This document shows positions 8,223 to 17,097 of a stretch of 64,000 nt of DNA, piece by piece; positions within the stretch are counted from its first letter, which is position 1, and every line of letters begins with the position of its first letter. The stretch lies in the NCBI RefSeq assembly GCF_900291985.1, contig NZ_LT985980.1:3370001-3434000 (forward strand). The letters are read 5' to 3'. Both the position numbers and the translations under genes were made by a program. This stretch comes from Lysinibacillus timonensis. Its GTDB lineage: Bacteria > Bacillota > Bacilli > Bacillales_A > Planococcaceae. The notes beneath the pieces were generated by a model. The model searched no databases. It saw only the letters and a program-made list of their open reading frames with translations, and was not told the origin of the DNA.

Positions 8223-8690
8223 CGGGGAATTTTTGTAAAAATCACGGGATAGCAACGATAAATAATCCATATTAAGGAATCAAAATGCAGAGCTTGGAAT
8301 TGATGTTCAAAGTGAAACTTACACTGCAAACTTAACTCACTCCTCAGCGTTAAAATTGATAAACAATTGATCCGAAAAAGTTTATACATTGCTAAAGGTT
8401 AAGTAATAAAGTTTTTAAAACAATCGTAACAAATTCACAACATTTCGTAGTCAAATATTGATTACCTCTAAAGTTAATAAGTCTTAGAAAGAGTTCAAGT
8501 TATGAATCTAAAGAAGTAAATAGTTCATAAGGTAATATTGTTCCCTCGATAAATTAAATCACAATCAAAAATCAACTTATTATTAGTACTCCTTTTAAGA
8601 TAGAGCCCCCTCTATCTAATTTATATTGCTAAATGGCAATTCATATTTAATACCTACCTCTAAATGAATAATTATGTAATCCAACTGAAG
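8223..8690. other. Gene-free stretch after ssbB with a small hairpin
   Basis: I see no supported gene here. The only clear structure is the perfect inverted repeat AGATAGAG-CCCC-CTCTATCT at 8598-8617, about 80 bases before the ribosome site of the following small ORF. It could be a leader hairpin or a weak terminator. Confidence 0.5.
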
Positions 8691-8700
8691 GGAGGTGATA

Positions 8701-8781
8701 ATGTATTCGCTACTGCCTGACCGCACAGTAGTGAACCCATTTCTCCAAACTCTACATAAGTTCTTGCCATCTATACTTTAA
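8701..8781 (+). CDS. Candidate 26-residue small protein
   Basis: The ORF MYSLLPDRTVVNPFLQTLHK-FLPSIL has a near-ideal ribosome site (GGGAGGTGATA, 5 bases from the ATG) and is followed by an intrinsic terminator 70 bases on, so it has the layout of an independent short transcript. The peptide is amphipathic, without a clear transmembrane helix, and matches no small-protein family I recognise; it does not resemble the TxpA/BsrG toxins, which share this kind of strong ribosome site. It could also be a regulatory leader peptide. Evidence is translation signals only. Confidence 0.45.
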   Translation: MYSLLPDRTVVNPFLQTLHKFLPSIL

Positions 8782-8847
8782 ACCGGAACATATAAGTAGA
8801 GTTCGACAACTGAATATTGTAAGTGAGGATAAACAAAACACGAGGCA

Positions 8848-8887
8848 AAAACAGAGTCAAAGCTCAATCTTTGGCTCTGTTTTCTTT
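8848..8887 (+). terminator. Intrinsic terminator after the small ORF
   Basis: ACAGAGTCAAAG pairs with CTTTGGCTCTGT around a 6-base loop and leads into TTTCTTT. Confidence 0.85.
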
Positions 8888-8935
8888 ATGCTAAAAAAGT
8901 ATTATGTTCGAGATTTCTGTAGCTCTAAGGGGTTA

Positions 8936-9396
8936 TCTATGTGACCAAGATGAATCCCTAAGTGATCATATCAAAACCTTATTCGCTCGAATTATACGTA
9001 TGTGCTCGAACGAGGTTGCTACCCGCCCCAAATAAAATGCTATGTGACCAAGATGAATCCCTAAGTGATCATATGAGAACCTTATCCGCTCGAACAATAT
9101 GTAGCTGCTCGAACGAGGTCACTATCCGCTCAAAATAATATGCTAAGCGACCAAGATGAATCACTAAGCGATCATATGAGAAACATATCCGCTCGAATTA
9201 TTTGTATGTGCTCGAACGAGGTCACTATCCGCCCCAAATAATATGCTATCCGACCAAGAAGTAGCCTCAAGTGATCAATTAGCAACTTTATATGACCAAT
9301 CCACCAGAATATCTTTACCAGAAGATTACAAAACTAAGCTATGTGATCAAATCTATTTATATGTGACCGAATCAATATACTATCCGCTCGGAAAGG
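8936..9396 (+). repeat. Phased word array with 103-bp tandem repeat (array 2)
   Basis: A 103-bp unit starting GTGACCAAGATGAAT recurs at 8941, 9044 and 9147, with a diverging fourth copy at 9250. Each unit carries five words (GTGACC, GTGATC, CCGCTC, a CTGCTC/GTGCTC type and CCGCTC), mostly 21 bp apart with one 19-bp step. More isolated words continue to about 9396. The array fills the gap between the small ORF and the converging ywqA gene. Short ORFs across it are artefacts of the repeat. Confidence 0.9.
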
Positions 9397-9522
9397 GAAG
9401 AACAAAGTCCGTTACTGCCTCAGACAGCTTCACTAATGCCAACAAGAAAAGCCACGAGAGGATGAATAACCAAAACAAAAAGGAGAGCCCTAAAGCTCCC
9501 CTTATAATTCCCAGCCCCTAAA

Positions 9523-12360
9523 TCAACTCCGTACAATTTCTGTATCCAACATGAACAAATCCATGAGTTCTTCATCTTGGAGTTCGGTTAGCCAGTTACT
9601 CGATTGGATTAATTCCTCGGATAGGGCGGATTTCATTTCTAGCATTTTGTCGACTTTTTCCTCGATTGTGCCGATAGTAATGAATTTATGCACTTGGACG
9701 AACTGCGTTTGGCCGATGCGGTATGCGCGGTCAGTTGCTTGGTTTTCAACGGCCGGATTCCACCAACGATCAGCGTGCAAGACGTGTGTTGCAGCAGTTA
9801 AGTTTAAGCCTGTTCCCCCTGCTTTTAAAGAAAGTAAGAAAATAGGGAACTCCCCAGCTTGGAAAGCTTCAACTAATCGGTCACGTTGATTTTTCGGCAT
9901 GCTACCAGTTAAAAATGGTATATCAATATTGTGTAATTCAGAGAAACAGTGTTGCAATAAATGCCCCATACCAATATATTGAGTGAATATTAAACATTGC
10001 TCCCCATTTTCCACAATCTCACTCGCTAGCTCAACGATACTTTTTAACTTCACGGAACGCTCGAGCATTGCCCCTGCATCTTCGAAAGGCTCCTTCAAAT
10101 ATAATGCCGGATGGTTACAAAGCATTTTCAACTTACTTAACATTTGTAAGATTCGTCCTTTTTTCTCAAAACCATTCATGTTCTCGATTTGCGTTACCGT
10201 ATCTTGAATATATCCTTCATAGAGTGCTGCTTGCTCGTTTGTTAACGGGCAATACTTTTTCGTCTCCAATTTATCTGGCAAGTTTAACTGTAAATCAGGG
10301 TCATTTTTCGTGCGGCGCAATAAGAACGGACGAATTTTTGCCCGAAGTATTTCTTTATGTCGATCGGATTCATCGCGTTCAATAGGTAAAATAAATTGCT
10401 CCTGGAATTTACCAAAGCTTCCTAAGTACCCTTTGTGGATGAAATCAAAAATCGCCCAAAGCTCAGATAAACGATTTTCAATTGGCGTACCCGTCAAAGC
10501 GATATGATGAGCACCAATTAGCCTACGAATGGCTTTCGATTGTAACGTTTGCATATTTTTTATATTTTGCGCTTCATCCAGAGTAATCGTAGACCAATTT
10601 AATTTCTCTAAGAAATCAACATCCTGCGAAACGGTGCCATAGGTCGTCAGCACAACATGAGGATGCTCAGATTTCATAAAATCAATAAACTCATCTTCTT
10701 TCAAACGAGATGAACTATAGTGAGTATGCACGCGCAATGATGGGGCAAAACGAGCTATTTCTTTTTGCCAGTTCCCCAATACGGAAGTAGGGCAGACGAT
10801 GATAGTCGGTTCGTTTTCACCAAGTGTATCCACCGTATATAACAAATAACTAATCATCTGAATGGTTTTTCCAAGCCCCATGTCATCCGCAAGAACGGCA
10901 CCAAATTGCTGTTCACGCATAAAGACGAGCCATTCAAAGCCTTCTTGTTGGTATGGTCGTAATTCAGCATGTAAGGTTTCAGGTACTGGCACAGGAGGGA
11001 GACTCTTTTTATCCTGTAGTTGTTCAACATACGTTTTCAATGAACGTTGCATCTCAAAGGCAAATAACGGATCATCACGTTCGGCATCACCTTCATCGTC
11101 TTCAATAGGAGCAGTTAGTTCTTCCGGAAGCTCGCGGAACAGTAATTCTCGAACTGTCCAGTTTTCCTTTTCCGCCTGATCCATCAGTTCACGAATGCCG
11201 CTCATCCATTCTGCATCTAAACGGAACCATTCATTGCCGATGCGAACAAATTCACGTTTTTCATTAACCATCTGAAGGAACTGTTCTTCAGAGATTTTCT
11301 CACCACCTACAGAAAGATTCCATTTAAACGTTAAGATATCATCAAGGCCGGCCACTTTACGAGTAGTTTGTGTATTGGCACTCACACGTACACGTAATCT
11401 TGTTTGTTTTAACTCTTTCAACCAAGCAGGTAATATGACCTCAAAGCCTAGCGCTTGTAACTTCGCAAAATCATTACGAAGCAGGCCTCGAACTTCACTA
11501 TCTTCAAGTGGAACGTGTAAGAATGTATCTGCCGTTAAGCCTGGTCGATCAAGCGTCAACAAATCAAATATTTGTTTTTGGAATGACGCAATTTCTTCAG
11601 TGTAAGGAAGATATTTATCAGGTAATGCTTGATGAATAGGAAGATGGCGTTTACGAACAGCAGGTGTCCATTGTTTTGCCGTTTTTATGTTACTGATAAC
11701 AGTCTCCAATAGCCATTCTTCAGAGTCCTCTACAGGTTCGCTAAGTCGCAATGCAACGCGGATATCGCCGACTGTGCGTTCACTGTTCAGCGGCCAACCA
11801 CCCTCTTTAAAGAAAGGAAGAAGGGCAGGAACATCATCTGCCGACAAACCAGCAAAGGCTAACTTTTGCTTCGTCGCAATCGTTAAGGTTGTCGCACACT
11901 CCGCAAGATTCATCTCAAATGATTGGAAAGCGCTTTTTACGTGCGAATCCTCCGCAAATTCATTCGGTAGCTCAAATGCTAACCCTTCTTCATTAAATAA
12001 CGCATAATCCCAAAGTGCGGAACTGTTCCACAAAAGCTGAAGACCTTTAACCATTGCGAGGTGTTTACCCGTCAATTCATCCGCACCTTCAAGCGAAACA
12101 AACGGGTGTGCATATTTAGGCGACAATAAATCCATTAGCTCGCTAGCAGTTAAATAGATAGTTTCATTCTCCGAGTTTACATGAAGTCCGTAAAAGTTTG
12201 GTTCATATCGGTAAAACAACTGATGAGACCACATATTGATAGGACGAATTAAATTTTCATCAGATAAAGCAGTGACAGAAAAGAAACCTGGCTCGCGCTC
12301 GTCTAGTTTTAAACGTAACGGCTTTGCAAAGGGGATCGATAGGTGTACGTCTTGCATCAT
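9523..12360 (-). CDS. ywqA: SNF2-family DNA-dependent ATPase/helicase (YwqA-like)
   Basis: Predicted SNF2/Rad54-type ATPase that moves along duplex DNA or remodels protein-DNA complexes. The 945-residue protein has a long N-terminal SNF2-associated region and a C-terminal motor. Seen motifs: I DDMGLGKTIQ (near residue 490), II DEAQNIKN (about 595), III LTGTPIENR, V SLKAGGTGLNL and VI RWWNPAVENQATDRAYRIGQ (about 865-885). The Walker B sequence is DEAQ, usual for this bacterial group. Its start overlaps the end of the upstream SWIM gene by 4 bases (ATGA), so the two are translationally coupled. The B. subtilis ywqA-ywqB pair has the same order. The biological role is not established. Confidence 0.9.
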   Translation of the reverse strand: MMQDVHLSIPFAKPLRLKLDEREPGFFSVTALSDENLIRPINMWSHQLFYRYEPNFYGLHVNSENETIYLTASELMDLLSPKYAHPFVSLEGADELTGKHLAMVKGLQLLWNSSALWDYALFNEEGLAFELPNEFAEDSHVKSAFQSFEMNLAECATTLTIATKQKLAFAGLSADDVPALLPFFKEGGWPLNSERTVGDIRVALRLSEPVEDSEEWLLETVISNIKTAKQWTPAVRKRHLPIHQALPDKYLPYTEEIASFQKQIFDLLTLDRPGLTADTFLHVPLEDSEVRGLLRNDFAKLQALGFEVILPAWLKELKQTRLRVRVSANTQTTRKVAGLDDILTFKWNLSVGGEKISEEQFLQMVNEKREFVRIGNEWFRLDAEWMSGIRELMDQAEKENWTVRELLFRELPEELTAPIEDDEGDAERDDPLFAFEMQRSLKTYVEQLQDKKSLPPVPVPETLHAELRPYQQEGFEWLVFMREQQFGAVLADDMGLGKTIQMISYLLYTVDTLGENEPTIIVCPTSVLGNWQKEIARFAPSLRVHTHYSSSRLKEDEFIDFMKSEHPHVVLTTYGTVSQDVDFLEKLNWSTITLDEAQNIKNMQTLQSKAIRRLIGAHHIALTGTPIENRLSELWAIFDFIHKGYLGSFGKFQEQFILPIERDESDRHKEILRAKIRPFLLRRTKNDPDLQLNLPDKLETKKYCPLTNEQAALYEGYIQDTVTQIENMNGFEKKGRILQMLSKLKMLCNHPALYLKEPFEDAGAMLERSVKLKSIVELASEIVENGEQCLIFTQYIGMGHLLQHCFSELHNIDIPFLTGSMPKNQRDRLVEAFQAGEFPIFLLSLKAGGTGLNLTAATHVLHADRWWNPAVENQATDRAYRIGQTQFVQVHKFITIGTIEEKVDKMLEMKSALSEELIQSSNWLTELQDEELMDLFMLDTEIVRS

Positions 12361-13934
12361 ACTAGTAGATTTCCTTTCTCTAATTCTTCTTGTAATGCGC
12401 GTAATCGTTTATATTGATCGCTCACGGAATGAATATAGTCTGACCAAAAATTCATTTTTCCACTTTTTTTTGAGGCAGATTTCATCATTTTCCAAATACG
12501 AACCGCTTGCTTATAGTTAAGACGCGATTTTTGCCTCACTTCTTCCATTGCATAGTAATGGTATAGAGGAAGTGTCGCTGCTGGAGCTTCGTCAATAACT
12601 TCACGTAACCCACAAGATTCTAAATACGAGATTGATGAAGGATACAATTGGTGTAGCGCAGCCCATTCATCAAAGCGTTTATTTTTTAATAAATAATTTG
12701 AATATGGTTGAATTCCGTAAGTGCCAAATGCAGAATATAATGCCATTTCTTCCTGTTCCGTCAGTACAATATTTTCATATAATTTATTTAATCTTTTCAC
12801 AGTCGCTTGACGATGACCTGGCAACAAAGAATGATTAATGAACTGATTTAAATAAGGAAGGATTGATTTTAAAATTAAATCACTTGCCAGTTGATCGTTT
12901 CGTGAAATGGCAAATTTAGCTAAGCCAAAGTAAATAATCAAATGTTCTTCATTGATGGTTTGAAGGTTAGAACGGATTGCATCAATATTTTTTAATAAAA
13001 TATAAAATACATTTTTAATGAGTTCGGTTGGAATATTTTCGTTTTCACTAACGTTTTCTAGATAGGCAAGTTCTTCTTCAGCACGCCGCTTCTCCGTAAA
13101 TATGGTATCCCAAAATAGTAAATAAAGATTCATTCTACGATTTATATGTCCGCTCCGTTCCAATAAAAAATTGCGGACCATGTGCTGGAGAGCGTTATAA
13201 AACGGATCCATTGCAAATAAGCGAGATCTTGATGAAATTTCATGGATATGAGCTTGCAGGGAATCCATTCGGCGGTCAAAAAAGTATTCGAAGTAATCTG
13301 ATTGACCTTGGGTTAACGAACCGTTATCACTTACGTGTTCCCAAATTTTGTTTAAAACCGCGAGCTCCATAAAAATGTTGTAAAGTGGCTGCCATTCTCG
13401 TTCAAAAGGAAGGTGCTTTTTTAATTTCGACATGGCATTATCAGAAAGAGTGGCAAGCAAATAACTATCCAGCTTGTCGCCATCCTTAATGATGTTTGAC
13501 ATGACTTCCTCTACCATTAGGAGCCAATTTTCTGGTGTGCGTTCTGAAGCTAATTCGTGCAGAGCCACGCTTTTCTTTTCTCGCCACTTTGCCGCCCAAT
13601 CCTGAACAGATTCTAAATATTGGTACAACGAAAGAATGACACTAACTTTATGGCGACACATCCCGTCTTGCGGACAACTACATGAAATGAGTTCATGGTA
13701 AAAATCAACGGTCACATCCATTGGTCGAACATCCTGAACTGTCGTATAAAGCCGGTTCTGCGCAGGAATATAACGTTGGAAAAGAACCGATTTGTTGCGC
13801 ACCGCAAAAAGCGCACGACGAATCAAATCCTCATCTTCCGTTACGGATGGATGAAACAACCGCTCAATTTTGTCTATTTGGTTATAAATAAAAGGCGAAT
13901 AATCTCGCGCAATCGTTGAAACGGATAAACTCAT
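12357..13934 (-). CDS. ywqB: SWIM zinc-finger protein (YwqB-like)
   Basis: A 525-residue protein with an N-terminal SWIM zinc finger, CSCPQDGMCRH, at about residues 84-94 (pattern CxC-x6-CxH), a fold used for DNA or protein binding. The remainder is helical, aromatic-rich and without recognised motifs. It is the first gene of a two-gene unit with the SNF2 protein, overlapping by 4 bases. Pairing of a SWIM protein with a SNF2 motor is common in Firmicutes and suggests a joint complex on DNA. ATG at 13934 has AGGAGCG upstream. The promoter side faces the phased word array. Confidence 0.85.
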   Translation of the reverse strand: MSLSVSTIARDYSPFIYNQIDKIERLFHPSVTEDEDLIRRALFAVRNKSVLFQRYIPAQNRLYTTVQDVRPMDVTVDFYHELISCSCPQDGMCRHKVSVILSLYQYLESVQDWAAKWREKKSVALHELASERTPENWLLMVEEVMSNIIKDGDKLDSYLLATLSDNAMSKLKKHLPFEREWQPLYNIFMELAVLNKIWEHVSDNGSLTQGQSDYFEYFFDRRMDSLQAHIHEISSRSRLFAMDPFYNALQHMVRNFLLERSGHINRRMNLYLLFWDTIFTEKRRAEEELAYLENVSENENIPTELIKNVFYILLKNIDAIRSNLQTINEEHLIIYFGLAKFAISRNDQLASDLILKSILPYLNQFINHSLLPGHRQATVKRLNKLYENIVLTEQEEMALYSAFGTYGIQPYSNYLLKNKRFDEWAALHQLYPSSISYLESCGLREVIDEAPAATLPLYHYYAMEEVRQKSRLNYKQAVRIWKMMKSASKKSGKMNFWSDYIHSVSDQYKRLRALQEELEKGNLLV

Positions 13935-14069
13935 AAAATATGATCGCTCCTAAAAATGTCTGTCCCTTCATTATAACGCTAAAAGAGACTGTTGATAAGT
14001 GAAATGATTGGGATAGGTATATGGGCTTGTGTACTCGTTTGGGTTTTGGGGGGAGGATAGGATATTGAA

Positions 14070-14429
14070 GGGTGAGTGGATAAAACGTATGGGCGAACGA
14101 AGTAAGCTTAAGTTGAATGGACAAAAAATGAGTGCGGGTGGACAAGACTTGGAGCTAAGTGGACAAAGCCTAGCCGAGAGTGGACATAAAAATGTTGAGT
14201 GGACAAAACCTAGCCGTGAATGGACATAAAAATGATGAGTGGACAAAAGGTGTAGCTGAATGGACAAAACATACCGGCGGGTGGACAAAACTTGGAGCTA
14301 AGTGGACAAAACCTGGCCGTGGGTGGACAAAAGAAAATAAAGTAACTTGAGCTAAAACGATCCAATCAGACTGCAAGTGATCCAATGACAGCATTATCCG
14401 CTCAAAAGCAAGCCAAGTGACCAAAACGC
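14070..14429 (+). repeat. 21-bp phased GTGGACAAAA word array (array 3, left half)
   Basis: Eleven TGGACA words in one direction with anchor bases at 14118, 14139, 14160, 14181, 14200, 14221, 14240, 14261, 14282, 14303 and 14324. All steps are 21 except two of 19. One more TGGATAAAA lies at 14077. From 14345 the words change to GATCCAA, CCGCTCAAA and GTGACCAAA, and the array is then cut by the IS256-family element. Confidence 0.9.
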
Positions 14430-15928
14430 GAGAGCGTATTAAATTTTGTGTAAATGGTTAAACTTTCCAATAAGAGGAGGATGACCATTATGCAAAATTA
14501 CGAAAATATGACGATTAAGGATTTAGCCAGGGAGTGTCAATCTGTCGATGACATCATTGAGATGATGAAATCTTTATTTAAAGAAACATTACAACTTGTA
14601 TTTGAAGCTGAAATAGAGGATCACCTGGGCTATACAAAACACAGTTCTCAGGGAATTAACACTGGTAATAGTCGAAATGGATATAGAACAAAGGTTATTA
14701 AGACAAAGTTTGGTAATACAAGATTAAGTATTCCCAGAGATCGTAATGGTGAATATGAGCCACAAATTGTTAAGAACTATGAGTCATCGATTAATGGTCT
14801 AGAGGAACAGATTCTAGCCCTCTATTCCAAAGGAATGTCTACTAGAGATATTGAGTCACACATGAATGATATATATGGTGTAGATGTTTCGCCTAGTTTA
14901 GTTAGTAAAGTGACAGATAAAATTCTACCACAAATAGTTGAGTGGCAATCTCGTCCGCTGGACCGAGTCTATCCCATTGTTTATCTAGATGCTGTTCACT
15001 TTAAGGTAAAGCATGAAAATCGCATTATCAATAAGGCAGCTTACACAGTTCTAGGTGTTAATTCCGATGGAATAAAGGATATTTTAGGAATATGGATTGG
15101 AGAAAATGAGAGCGCAAGCTTTTGGTTGAGTGTCTGTACTGACCTTAAAAGTCGTGGTGTTGAAGATATTTTGATTGCTTGTAAAGACGGACTTTCGGGC
15201 TTTTCAGAAGCGATTCAAAGTACATTTCCACAGACTCATATTCAGTTATGCGTGATTCATCAAATACGTAACACAATGAAGTATGTTGCATCAAAGGAGC
15301 GACAAGCATTTATGAATGATTTAAAGAAAGTCTATAAAGCTTCCATTCTAGAACAAGCTGAACTGGAATTTAAAAAACTAAAGGAATCATGGAATAACAA
15401 ATATCCGAAGGTTATTGAATCATGGGAAGAAAATTGGTTAGAGCTGACGACTTACTTTTCATATCCAACGGAGATTAGAAAGATTATATATACTACTAAT
15501 ACGGTTGAGGGATTCCATCGGCAGTTAAGAAAAGTGACAAAAACTAAATCAGCTTATCCTACAGACAATGCATTAAAGAAAATCATCTATTTAGCTACTA
15601 TGGATGCAATTGAAAAGTGGAATAAGCCAATTCCAGGATGGCTAGAATGTGAAGGACAATTTAAAATATTATTTGCGGGTCGCATTTAGTTGGCTTTTTC
15701 ATTTGATTAAGTTCTGTCGTGTTGGGCTTCGCTACGCTTTGCCCAAAAGTTTAACGCTTTCTTCAGCCCAAAAAGGAATAGAAAAAGAGAGAGCAACTCT
15801 CCCCTTTTTGGTCTATCTGTTAAGTGCTCAGGTTGCTCTTCAGCAGAGCCTTATCCCCTTAATAGATAATAAAAGTATTAACATAATTTGAGAAAGTCAT
15901 TCATTTACACAAAATAATTTACATTCCC
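14430..15928 (+). mobile_element. Complete IS256-family insertion sequence
   Basis: About 1.5 kb with imperfect terminal inverted repeats: the left end GAGAGCGTATTAAATTTTGT and the reverse complement of the right end share TTTTGTGTAAATG and most of the outer bases. It is flanked by the 8-bp direct repeat CAAAACGC (14422-14429 and 15929-15936; 9 bp if the shared C is counted), the usual target duplication of this family. Unbroken copies of the target (CCAAGTGACCAAAACGCTAA) occur in the neighbouring repeats, confirming the junctions. It encodes a single transposase. Confidence 0.92.
14490..15689 (+). CDS. IS256-family transposase
   Basis: DDE transposase (mutator type) that mobilises the surrounding element. 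The 399-residue protein shows the catalytic Asp in VYLDAVHFKV (about residue 167), a second Asp in CKDGLSGF (about 232) and the Glu in TNTVEGFHRQLRK (about 340), with the IS256-type CVIHQIRNTMKYV signature between. I chose the ATG at 14490, nine bases after GAGGAGG; the earlier in-frame ATG codons at 14454 and 14481 have poor spacing to that site. The ORF is full length and appears functional. Confidence 0.92.
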   Translation: MQNYENMTIKDLARECQSVDDIIEMMKSLFKETLQLVFEAEIEDHLGYTKHSSQGINTGNSRNGYRTKVIKTKFGNTRLSIPRDRNGEYEPQIVKNYESSINGLEEQILALYSKGMSTRDIESHMNDIYGVDVSPSLVSKVTDKILPQIVEWQSRPLDRVYPIVYLDAVHFKVKHENRIINKAAYTVLGVNSDGIKDILGIWIGENESASFWLSVCTDLKSRGVEDILIACKDGLSGFSEAIQSTFPQTHIQLCVIHQIRNTMKYVASKERQAFMNDLKKVYKASILEQAELEFKKLKESWNNKYPKVIESWEENWLELTTYFSYPTEIRKIIYTTNTVEGFHRQLRKVTKTKSAYPTDNALKKIIYLATMDAIEKWNKPIPGWLECEGQFKILFAGRI

Positions 15929-16530
15929 CAAAACGCTAACTTATCCGCTCAAAAGCACATTTTATCCGACCAAAACACCTTTGTAAGTGATCCAATGACA
16001 GCATTATCCGCTCGAAATAAAGCCAAGTGACCAAAACGCTAACTTATCCGCTCAAAAGCACATTTTATCCGACCCAAACATACCTGCAAGTGATCCAATG
16101 ACAGCATTATCCGCTCGAAAGAAAGCCAAGTGACCAGAACGCTAACTTATCCGCTCAAAAGCATATTTTATCCGACCCAAACATACCTGCAAGTGATCCA
16201 ATGACAGCATTATCCGCTCGAATGAAAGCCAAGTGACCAGAACGCTAACTTATCCGCTCAAAAGCACATTTTATCTGACCAAAACACCTTTGTAAGTGAT
16301 CCAATGACAGCATTATACGCTCGAAAGAAAGCCAAGTGACCAAAACGCTAACTTATCCGCTCAAAAGCACATTTTATCCGACCAAAACGCCTCTGTAAGT
16401 GATCAAATAAAACCACCATCCGCCCGTATCAGAAATAACAGTCCGCATAAAGATTGTTAGCCATTGTTATCTGCTCGAAAAAAGTATTTATGTGATCGTA
16501 TCAACATACTATGTGACCGTATAAACGTGC
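15929..16530 (+). repeat. Phased word array with 103-bp tandem repeat (array 3, right half)
   Basis: A 103-bp unit is repeated about 4.5 times; the common CAAAACGC or CAGAACGC point falls at 15929, 16032, 16135, 16238 and 16341. Each unit holds five words (CCGCTC, CCGACC, GTGATC, CCGCTC, GTGACC) at steps of 21, 21, 21, 19 and 21. The period equals that of array 2, but the sequence between words differs. More diverged words continue to about 16530. Confidence 0.92.
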
Positions 16531-16597
16531 TGATACGAAATCCCAATATACATCACTTCGAAATGATAAAGTTAGACACACGATACGTCAGAAATAC

Positions 16598-16632
16598 AAA
16601 AAGCTTGGCCAGAAAAAATTTCCTAGCCAAGC
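16598..16632 (-). terminator. Intrinsic terminator of the zinc-ribbon gene
   Basis: Read on the minus strand, GCTTGGCTAGG pairs through GCTTGGC/GCCAAGC and runs into TTTTTT, directly after the stop codon of the gene at 16656. Confidence 0.75.
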
Positions 16633-16655
16633 AAAGAGAATCAACAGTGTAGTTT

Positions 16656-16952
16656 CTACCAAAGAGGCTCTTCTTCATTCGATAGTTCTACTAAAAAAGG
16701 GTAAACGCCCATTACAAATACACAATAAAGCACGAAAGTTCCAACCAGAAGATAAGCTGATATATCAAAAAGGTTTAAAAGAATAATAAAGGGTGAGGCA
16801 AATGATAGAAGAGCAGTTCGTTTTCTTGCTCGTTTTGTGTAATATTGTTTTTCATTACAATGTGGGCATTGCATTGCAGTAGTGAATGTAAACATCTTTT
16901 TTAACGTTTGTTTGAAACTCCATTCAGTTCCGCAATGTTGACATGTTGGCAT
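16656..16952 (-). CDS. Small zinc-ribbon membrane protein (cxxc_20_cxxc family)
   Basis: A 98-residue protein with an N-terminal zinc ribbon, CQHC at residues 4-7 and CPHC at about 29-32, separated by about 21 residues. Two hydrophobic segments follow (LLSFASPFIILLNLF and YLLVGTFVLYCVFVMGVYPF). This layout matches the TIGR04104 cxxc_20_cxxc family of unknown function found in Bacillales. The ATG has AAGGAGTG eight bases upstream. It is monocistronic, with its own terminator, and its 3' end abuts the repeat array. Confidence 0.8.
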   Translation of the reverse strand: MPTCQHCGTEWSFKQTLKKMFTFTTAMQCPHCNEKQYYTKRARKRTALLSFASPFIILLNLFDISAYLLVGTFVLYCVFVMGVYPFLVELSNEEEPLW

Positions 16953-17097
16953 AACGATTCACACTCCTTACATTGTAATGCTGATATGTCGTTAATTTAT
17001 TATATCACGTCTTTTGACTAGCCATAAAACTACACCATAATGAAGACATGCTCTCCTCATCCAAAAACAATCTAGCCCAATAGAGCCAAACAATTAA

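Noticed and set aside
9243-9521. 92-residue ORF at the end of array 2
   Set aside because: It begins inside the 103-bp repeat, follows its words and has no ribosome site.
14029-14424. ORFs over array 3 on both strands with heptad-like SGQ or FVHS repeats
   Set aside because: A 21-bp step automatically gives 7-residue repeats in any frame. The 19-bp steps break the frame, and there are no ribosome sites.
14070-14429. The word arrays as CRISPR arrays
   Set aside because: Conserved words are only about 8-10 bases, steps are 19-21 bp and there are no cas genes. CRISPR repeats are usually 23-47 bases with spacers of similar length.
15649-15891. 80-residue ORF at the IS256 right end
   Set aside because: It overlaps the transposase tail in another frame and has no ribosome site or known domain.
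16464-16652. 62-residue ORF (LCDRINILCDRINVL)
   Set aside because: The repeated residues come from array words; no ribosome site, and it runs through the terminator of the opposite gene.
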